This document shows, in pieces, positions 1-4,711 of a stretch of DNA of 21,558 nucleotides (its first letter is position 1; each line of letters opens with the position of its first letter). The position numbers and the translations under genes are program-made. Source of the DNA: Pseudomonadota bacterium (GTDB lineage Bacteria; Pseudomonadota; Alphaproteobacteria; Rhodospirillales; Magnetospirillaceae); contig JAFAAW010000120.1 in assembly GCA_023426365.1 (NCBI GenBank), positions 1 through 21,558 on the forward strand. The letters are read 5' to 3'. The notes below the pieces were generated by a model. It did not search any database. It was not told the DNA's origin and saw only the letters and a list, made by a program, of their open reading frames with translations.

Positions 1-784
1 GAGCGGCGGGGGCAGCAGCCGGCGCCGCGACGACGGGCGCGGCCGCCACGGGCGCCGCCGTTTCCGGCGCGGCCACGCGCACCGACAATTCCATGTCGTC
101 GAGCACGAACATGAAAACGTCGTCGATGGCCGAGGGCGGGTGGCCGGTGGTCAGCCGCACCCGCCATTTTAGATAGCAGCGTTCGGGGTCGATCTCGTCC
201 AGCGGCGGCACCGCGCCGCCGTCCATGGTGACCTGGCACGCCCCCAGATCGCGCAATTCATCCAGCAGCAACAGGGGCTTGGTGCCGCGCAACAGGGCAT
301 CGGCCGGCAAGCTGAAGGTGATGTCGTAGGTCACCGGCTGGGCGGCCGCCTTGCCGCCGCCGGCGTCGGGAGCGGTTTGCGCAACGGCGGCTGCCGCGCC
401 GTGAACCTCGCCGCCATGGCGCTGCAATGCCTCCAGCACGCCCTGCCCGATGGCCCCCGCGGCGTCGCCTGGGGACTGGATCAACTGGCGCATGAAGTCC
501 TTGGCCGCCAGGGCCGTGGCCACCAGCTCCCGGCTGGGCTGCGCGCCGCTCTTGCGCAGGCGGTCGAAGGTGTTTTCCACCACATGGGCGAATTGCGCCA
601 GGTCGTCGAAACCGAACATGGCGCCCGAACCCTTGAGCGTGTGCAGGGCGCGGAAGGCGGTGTCGATCAGGTCGCGATCGTTGGGCCGCGCGTCCAGATC
701 CAGCAGCACGTCCTCGAGCTGCACCAGCAGTTCCTGTGCCTCCTGGCGGAACGTCTCGGCGGGGTCGGGCGCGCCGGACATCAT
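1..784 (-). CDS. cheA: Chemotaxis histidine kinase CheA, N-terminal part (partial)
   Basis: CheA is the cytoplasmic kinase of the chemoreceptor array; it autophosphorylates on a histidine in its Hpt (P1) domain and passes the phosphate to CheY and CheB. About 261 residues are visible before the window edge. The P1 domain occupies roughly residues 8-110 and contains the phosphorylation motif HTLKGSG, with the histidine near residue 48. After an Ala/Gly/Gln-rich linker (about 130-165) comes a second folded region (about 166-240, starting with YDITFSLP), consistent with an inserted P2-like or CheA-associated domain. An Ala/Pro/Val-rich linker then runs off the edge. The dimerisation, ATPase and CheW-like domains would lie outside. 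The start is one of two tandem ATG codons (784 or 781); the first overlaps the cheY stop as ATGA, implying translational coupling. Confidence 0.93.
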   Translation of the reverse strand, partial: MMSGAPDPAETFRQEAQELLVQLEDVLLDLDARPNDRDLIDTAFRALHTLKGSGAMFGFDDLAQFAHVVENTFDRLRKSGAQPSRELVATALAAKDFMRQLIQSPGDAAGAIGQGVLEALQRHGGEVHGAAAAVAQTAPDAGGGKAAAQPVTYDITFSLPADALLRGTKPLLLLDELRDLGACQVTMDGGAVPPLDEIDPERCYLKWRVRLTTGHPPSAIDDVFMFVLDDMELSVRVAAPETAAPVAAAPVVAAPAAAPAA

Positions 785-1146
785 CCCAGGACCTTCTTGG
801 CGATGGCCAGCAGGCGTTCGGGCTGGAAGGGTTTGGTGATCCACGCGGTCGCCCCGGCGCTCTTGGCCTCGCCCTTCTTGTCCTCGTCGGATTCGGTGGT
901 CAGGAAGACGATGGGGACCCCTTTGTAGTCGCCGATCCCGCGCAATTCGCGGATGAACGACAGGCCATCCATGTTGGGCATGTTGAGATCGGTGATGACC
1001 AGGTCGGCGCTGACCGATTTGGCCTTGGCCAGGGCGTCGCGCCCGTCCACCGCCTCGACCACGGAATAGCCGCCGCCGGTCAGCGTCAGGCGCACCATCT
1101 GGCGCATGCTTGCGGAATCATCGACGCACAACACCGTCTTGCTCAT
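781..1146 (-). CDS. cheY: Chemotaxis response regulator CheY
   Basis: This is a stand-alone receiver domain of 121 residues, the usual CheY length. Phosphorylated CheY carries the signal from CheA to the flagellar switch. All receiver hallmarks are visible: the acidic pair Asp9/Asp10 in VLCVDDSASMR, phosphoacceptor Asp53 in ITDLNMPNMDG, Thr84 in VFLTTES, and Lys105 in ITKPF. Trp102, next to the lysine, occupies the position of the switch aromatic residue (usually Tyr or Phe). There is no output domain. It sits 9 bases downstream of the STAS gene and overlaps the start of cheA, so the three genes form one minus-strand operon. A role in motility is inferred from the CheA partner; receptors and other che genes are not in view. 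Confidence 0.96.
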   Translation of the reverse strand: MSKTVLCVDDSASMRQMVRLTLTGGGYSVVEAVDGRDALAKAKSVSADLVITDLNMPNMDGLSFIRELRGIGDYKGVPIVFLTTESDEDKKGEAKSAGATAWITKPFQPERLLAIAKKVLG

Positions 1147-1155
1147 GGGATGTCC

Positions 1156-1464
1156 TCATTGTTCGCGGGAACGAAGGCGCACCGTGTCGGCGTCACAGCC
1201 GCAGCGTTCCAGCAGCGCCGTGAAGGCCGGGCTGGGATTGGCGATTGTCATGCTTCCGCCCAGTCGTTCCGCCGTCTTTGCCGCCGAAATCAGTATCTGC
1301 ACCAAGGTGATATCGCCCGTTTCAAAGGCGCCGGCATCCACGGACAGGGCGCATGGCTGCTTCAGGCAGTCAGCGAGAAGGTCCTTCAGCTGGCTGCAAG
1401 TGCGAATGTCATTCGTCGGGGGGAGAGGTATATGCCTCTCTGTTTCGGACAATGCTGACGACAT
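1156..1464 (-). CDS. STAS-domain protein of the chemotaxis operon
   Basis: This 102-residue protein is a single STAS (anti-anti-sigma type) domain. The pattern is a central strand ALSVDAGAFETG, a helix ITLVQILISAAKTAERLG, a strand SMTIANPS, and a C-terminal helix AFTALLERCG. STAS proteins are protein-protein switches, and small ones often lead alphaproteobacterial che operons, where their partner is poorly defined. The usual phosphorylatable Asp-Ser-Ser/Thr segment reads GDIT here, so a Thr rather than a Ser would be the only candidate phosphosite. It is the first gene of the operon, 9 bases ahead of cheY. The ATG at 1464 is the only sensible start; the Shine-Dalgarno is weak (GGTGG about 9 bases upstream). 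Its exact target cannot be read from the sequence. Confidence 0.85.
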   Translation of the reverse strand: MSSALSETERHIPLPPTNDIRTCSQLKDLLADCLKQPCALSVDAGAFETGDITLVQILISAAKTAERLGGSMTIANPSPAFTALLERCGCDADTVRLRSREQ

Positions 1465-2075
1465 GATCGCAGTCCACCGTTTATCGAATTTTCTTGCCCG
1501 GCCCCGCCCGTGCGCGCGCCTAGCCTTGCGAATTGACGAGAATCCTAACGTCTGTTCGACAGGCCAATTTTTCAGCCTGTGACTTTTCTTGGCTTTCCCT
1601 TGAAAAGGGTATCAAGCCCCCTCATGCGTTCAATTTTGCTTTTGTCAGCGTCTTTCCTGCGCTTACTGACATTTAATCCGAAGGTTCTATTCCTTTGCGC
1701 ATCACCACCCAGCAAATGGGCACATGAACTACCCATTCACGCCATAAGTAGTATTGCCTCCGGCCCGGAAATGTATGAGCAATGTTCTTGGCTCGTAAAA
1801 GTAATCCAGCGACACCTCATATTGCGCCGCCACATGTTGACTGCCCGTTTGAAGAAAAGCCAACGGAGACAAAAGCGTGCCGCCGCATGCAATCTACGAT
1901 TGGAGACGCCGCAAAGGCACCCGGAGGGCGCGAGGCGCCGGCGGCGATTTTGCCCGGAACGGCGGGGCTGGATCGGCAGGGCCAGTGGGACGGGGGCTAG
2001 AAATCAACGCACCGGAACCGGGCCGGACCCGCGCGTGCCGGCCTCGCGCAGGGGCGCCTTGAGAGAGAGGTTCAG
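1465..2075. other. Divergent intergenic region between the che operon and the regulator operon
   Basis: There is no convincing gene in these 611 bases. The stretch from about 1470 to 1860 is visibly richer in A/T than the rest of the window, as expected for divergent promoters serving the minus-strand che operon and the plus-strand regulator. A small hairpin, CCCTT-GAA-AAGGG, lies at 1597-1609. From about 1900 to 2060 the sequence is GC-rich again. The open frames here lack family resemblance, use unusual codons and run into the regulator gene. I could not identify a confident sigma-70, sigma-54 or sigma-28 promoter. Confidence 0.6.
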
Positions 2076-2789
2076 ATGCGCCATACGATCGTTATCGCTG
2101 ATAATGACCGTGACACGATCCACGGGTTGGCGGAATTCCTTGCCGACGAGGCCTTGGACACCGTGTTCGTGGACAGCGGGCAAGAGGCCAAAAGGGAAAT
2201 AGCCCGCCACAATCCCAGCCTGGTCGTGCTGGGAACGAATTTCAGCGACATTCCCGGGCTTGAGCTGGCGCGCTGGACCCTGTCGCGCCCGTCCCGGCCC
2301 GGTCTGATCCTGCTGAGTTCCCGGGCCGATCCCCTCGATCGCACCATCGGCCTGGAAATGGGGGCCGACGACTACGTCTCCAAGCCGTTCTTCACCCGCG
2401 AGTTGCTGGCCCGCATCCACAGCCTGCTGCGCCGCCTGCCGCCGCCCCTGCCCGCCGAGGACTTTCCCCTGCAAGCCAAGGCGGACACCCTGTCCGCATG
2501 GGGCTACACCCTGAACCTGCACTCGCGCCTGGTGTCGTTGCCGCATGGCGCCACCGCCACGTTATCGTGGACCGAGGCCAAGGTCCTGGCCGCCCTGATC
2601 GACCATCAGGGGGTGCCCATGACCCGCGACATGCTGTCGCGCAAGGCGCTGGGGAGGGCATGGGTGGCCGACGAGCGCGCGCTGGACCAGCATGTGGCCT
2701 CGCTGCGCCGCAAGCTGCATTCGCCGCCCCCGGCCAGGCCCCTGATCATCACCATCCGCCACGTGGGGTATCTGGTCGAGGCGGAATGA
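2076..2789 (+). CDS. Atypical OmpR-family response regulator lacking the phosphoacceptor Asp
   Basis: This 237-residue protein has the OmpR/PhoB layout: receiver domain (1-118), short Pro-rich linker, winged-helix DNA-binding domain (about 130-237, with LSWTEAKVLAALIDHQG, the recognition region ERALDQHVASLRRKL and wing IRHVGYLVE). In the receiver the acidic cluster (Asp9, Asp11) and Lys103 in the SKPF motif are kept. The position that should hold the phosphoacceptor Asp is Gly53 (LVVLGTNFSD where family members have LVVLDLNLPD). It is therefore probably not controlled by ordinary phosphorylation and may act constitutively or bind a ligand or partner. No histidine kinase is adjacent. The ATG at 2076 follows a GAGAGAGG ribosome site. 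Its stop overlaps an in-frame ATG of the next frame as ATGA, suggesting one transcription unit with the MoaD-like and BNR genes, which it may regulate (inference). Confidence 0.9.
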   Translation: MRHTIVIADNDRDTIHGLAEFLADEALDTVFVDSGQEAKREIARHNPSLVVLGTNFSDIPGLELARWTLSRPSRPGLILLSSRADPLDRTIGLEMGADDYVSKPFFTRELLARIHSLLRRLPPPLPAEDFPLQAKADTLSAWGYTLNLHSRLVSLPHGATATLSWTEAKVLAALIDHQGVPMTRDMLSRKALGRAWVADERALDQHVASLRRKLHSPPPARPLIITIRHVGYLVEAE

Positions 2790-2929
2790 CCGCCTTGCCT
2801 TTCGTCGAGATGCCGGCCGTGCCGTCCGAACATGTTGCGGCCGCGCCATGCATCGATGGGATGCCTTGCCGTTCGCCCTGCCGCCTCCAATATCTCGCCC
2901 ACACTCCGGACGCGTCGGCAGAGGCACGC

Positions 2930-3199
2930 ATGGGCGAAATCGTGTTCACCGCCAATCTGCGCCGCCACGTGGCCTGCCCGTCGGCGCGCACCGGCGGCGG
3001 CACGGTCCGCCACGTGCTGGACGAGGTGTTCGCCGCCAATCCGCCCTTGCGCGCCTATGTGGTGGACGAGCAGGGACGGCTGCGCCGGCACGTCAACGTC
3101 TATATCAACGATCTGCCGGTCGCCGACCGCATCGCGCTTAGCGATCCGGTCGGTCCCGACGACGACGTCTTCGTGTTCCAGGCCCTGTCCGGGGGATGA
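2930..3199 (+). CDS. MoaD/ThiS-like small ubiquitin-fold protein
   Basis: From the ATG at 2930 this gives 89 residues, normal for the MoaD/ThiS sulfur-carrier fold. The fold is visible as IVFTANLRRHV, a helix VRHVLDEVFAANPPLRAYVVDE, VNVYINDLPV, a DPVGPDDDVFVFQALSG turn, and a C-terminal Gly-Gly. In this family the terminal glycine is adenylated and thiocarboxylated for molybdopterin or thiazole synthesis, or used in other conjugations. No MoaE, MoeB or ThiG gene is near, so classical cofactor synthesis is not supported. The neighbour is a BNR-repeat protein, a pairing I recall from other bacterial genomes. An in-frame ATG at 2786 overlaps the previous stop (ATGA) and would add 48 residues with three cysteines but no MoaD homology. 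I chose 2930 because the domain starts there and AGAGG lies 5 bases upstream. Confidence 0.78.
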   Translation: MGEIVFTANLRRHVACPSARTGGGTVRHVLDEVFAANPPLRAYVVDEQGRLRRHVNVYINDLPVADRIALSDPVGPDDDVFVFQALSGG

Positions 3200-3201
3200 G
3201 C

Positions 3202-4284
3202 ATGGCCAACCTTATCCTTGTCGCCACCCGCAAGGGGCTGCTGCGCTTCCACCGTCGGGGCGACGAATGGGGGGCGCTGGCGCCGTCGTTCCTGGGCGAG
3301 CCGGTAACCGCCGTGCTGGCCGACCCGCGCGACGGCGCGTTGATCGCGGCGCTGCGGCTGGGGCATTTCGGCGTCAAGCTGCACCGCTCGGACGATGGCG
3401 GCGACACCTGGCGCCCGCTGGCGGCGCCCGCCTTTCCGACCCAGGCCCAGCCCGACCCGGCCGCACCGGCGGTGGACATGGTATGGACCCTGGCGGCCGG
3501 CGGCGGCGCCGAACCCGGAAGGCTGTGGGCAGGCATCCTGCCCGCCGCCCTGTTCACCAGCGCCGACGGCGGCGAAAGCTGGTCGCTGGTGGAGCCATTG
3601 TGGTCCGTGCCCGAGCGCGCCCACTGGTTCGGCGGGGGCTACGACCTGCCCGGCCTGCACACCATCCTGGTCGATCCCCGCGACGCCCGCGGCCTGACCG
3701 TCGCCGTGTCGTCGGGGGGCATCTGGAAAAGCGATGATGGCGGGGCAAGCTGGCGACAGGCCGGACGCGGCCTGCGCGCCGAATACATGCCGCCCGACCA
3801 GGCCTTCGATCCGGTCCACCAGGATCCCCATCGGCTGGCCCACTGCCAGGCGGACCCCGACGTGGTGTGGTGCCAGCACCACAATGGCATTTTCCGTTCC
3901 ACCGATGGCGGCGAAACTTTCGGCGAGCTTACGGGCATCCGGCCCTCCGCCTTCGGCTTTGCCGCCGTCGCCCATCCGGCCGCGCCCGGAACCGCATGGT
4001 TCGTGCCGGCGGTCAAGGACGAGTGCCGGGTGCCGGCCCACCTGCGCCTGGTGGTCAACCGCACCACCGACGGCGGCGCCAACTTCGTCACCCTGGCCGA
4101 CGGCCTGCCGTCGCGCAGCTACGACCTCGTCTACCGCCACGCCTTGGCGGTGGATGCCTCGGGAAGCATGCTGGCCATGGGGTCGACCACCGGCAATCTC
4201 TGGCTGGGCACCGATGGCGGCGAGCATTGGCGCACGCTGTCCACCACCCTGCCGCCGATCGCCCAGGTAGCCTTCGCCGGCTAG
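3202..4284 (+). CDS. BNR/Asp-box beta-propeller protein (sialidase-like fold)
   Basis: This protein of about 360 residues has six Asp-box motifs of the S/T-x-D-G-G-x-x-W/F type: SDDGGDTW, SADGGESW, SDDGGASW, STDGGETF, TTDGGANF and GTDGGEHW, spaced 45-57 residues apart. That is the signature of a sialidase-like or VPS10-like propeller. Annotation as exo-alpha-sialidase would be unsafe: I see no clear arginine triad, and the same fold serves many non-enzymatic roles. There is no signal peptide; the N-terminus (MANLILVATRKGLLRF) goes straight into the first strand, so it is probably cytoplasmic. The ATG at 3196 overlaps the upstream stop as ATGA, but the ATG at 3202 has the better-spaced GGGGG ribosome site. 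Tight coupling to the MoaD-like gene suggests that the two act together (inference). The stop codon sits in the loop of a small GCCGGC inverted repeat (4276-4290). Confidence 0.85.
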   Translation: MANLILVATRKGLLRFHRRGDEWGALAPSFLGEPVTAVLADPRDGALIAALRLGHFGVKLHRSDDGGDTWRPLAAPAFPTQAQPDPAAPAVDMVWTLAAGGGAEPGRLWAGILPAALFTSADGGESWSLVEPLWSVPERAHWFGGGYDLPGLHTILVDPRDARGLTVAVSSGGIWKSDDGGASWRQAGRGLRAEYMPPDQAFDPVHQDPHRLAHCQADPDVVWCQHHNGIFRSTDGGETFGELTGIRPSAFGFAAVAHPAAPGTAWFVPAVKDECRVPAHLRLVVNRTTDGGANFVTLADGLPSRSYDLVYRHALAVDASGSMLAMGSTTGNLWLGTDGGEHWRTLSTTLPPIAQVAFAG

Positions 4285-4711
4285 GCCGGCCATCCCCCAA
4301 CCGGACCATCCCTGCCCAGCCCCTTGATCCCCGTCCCTTGATTGCTCTCCCTTGATTGATGGGGCGGGGCGGCGCACCGCCCATCCGCCCACCACCACCT
4401 TGTGCATGGCGCGCCGGCCCGGCAAAGGGGCAACCGGGACGGGGCAAGGGCATTTGGGGAGGACCACCTGCGGGTTGGGGACGCCGCCGCGCCGACCGGG
4501 TTAACCCGCATGGGTGCCGGGACGCGGGAAAGGGCGCCGGCCACGCAACCCCAAGGTCGATCCCGTTGATGCCTTCGTGCATGGTCGCCGCCACAAGGGC
4601 AGACCGCGGCGGCCTTTGCGCCAGGATGGAAATCCCCAGCTTGCACGGATGGGCGCTGGTCGCCCGATTGCCCATAGTCCTGCTGCCCTATCATGACAGC
4701 GGGAGAGGATC
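4285..4711 (+). other. Intergenic region upstream of the secretion locus
   Basis: This is a 427-base gap with no supported gene. It holds three copies of CCCTTGAT in exact 14-base phase (starts 4321, 4335, 4349), a GGGCGG/CCGCCC hairpin with loop CGCA (4367-4382), and a perfect 12-base palindrome CGGGTTAACCCG (4497-4508) that would suit a dimeric regulator. The promoter of the type I secretion operon should lie here, but no clear -35/-10 pair was found. A GGGAGAGG ribosome site precedes the ATG at 4712. Confidence 0.5.

Noticed and set aside
1465..1500. TTCGATAA on the minus strand as a sigma-28 -10 element for the che operon
   Set aside because: No TAAA-like -35 element lies at the right distance upstream, and the -10 match is only partial.
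1579..2202. 207-codon plus-strand open frame in the divergent region
   Set aside because: It overlaps the regulator start, has no recognisable fold, becomes Arg-rich, and its codon use does not match real genes here.
3202..4284. Annotation as an active exo-alpha-sialidase
   Set aside because: Asp boxes show only the fold. I could not identify the arginine triad or the catalytic Tyr/Glu arrangement, and there is no export signal.
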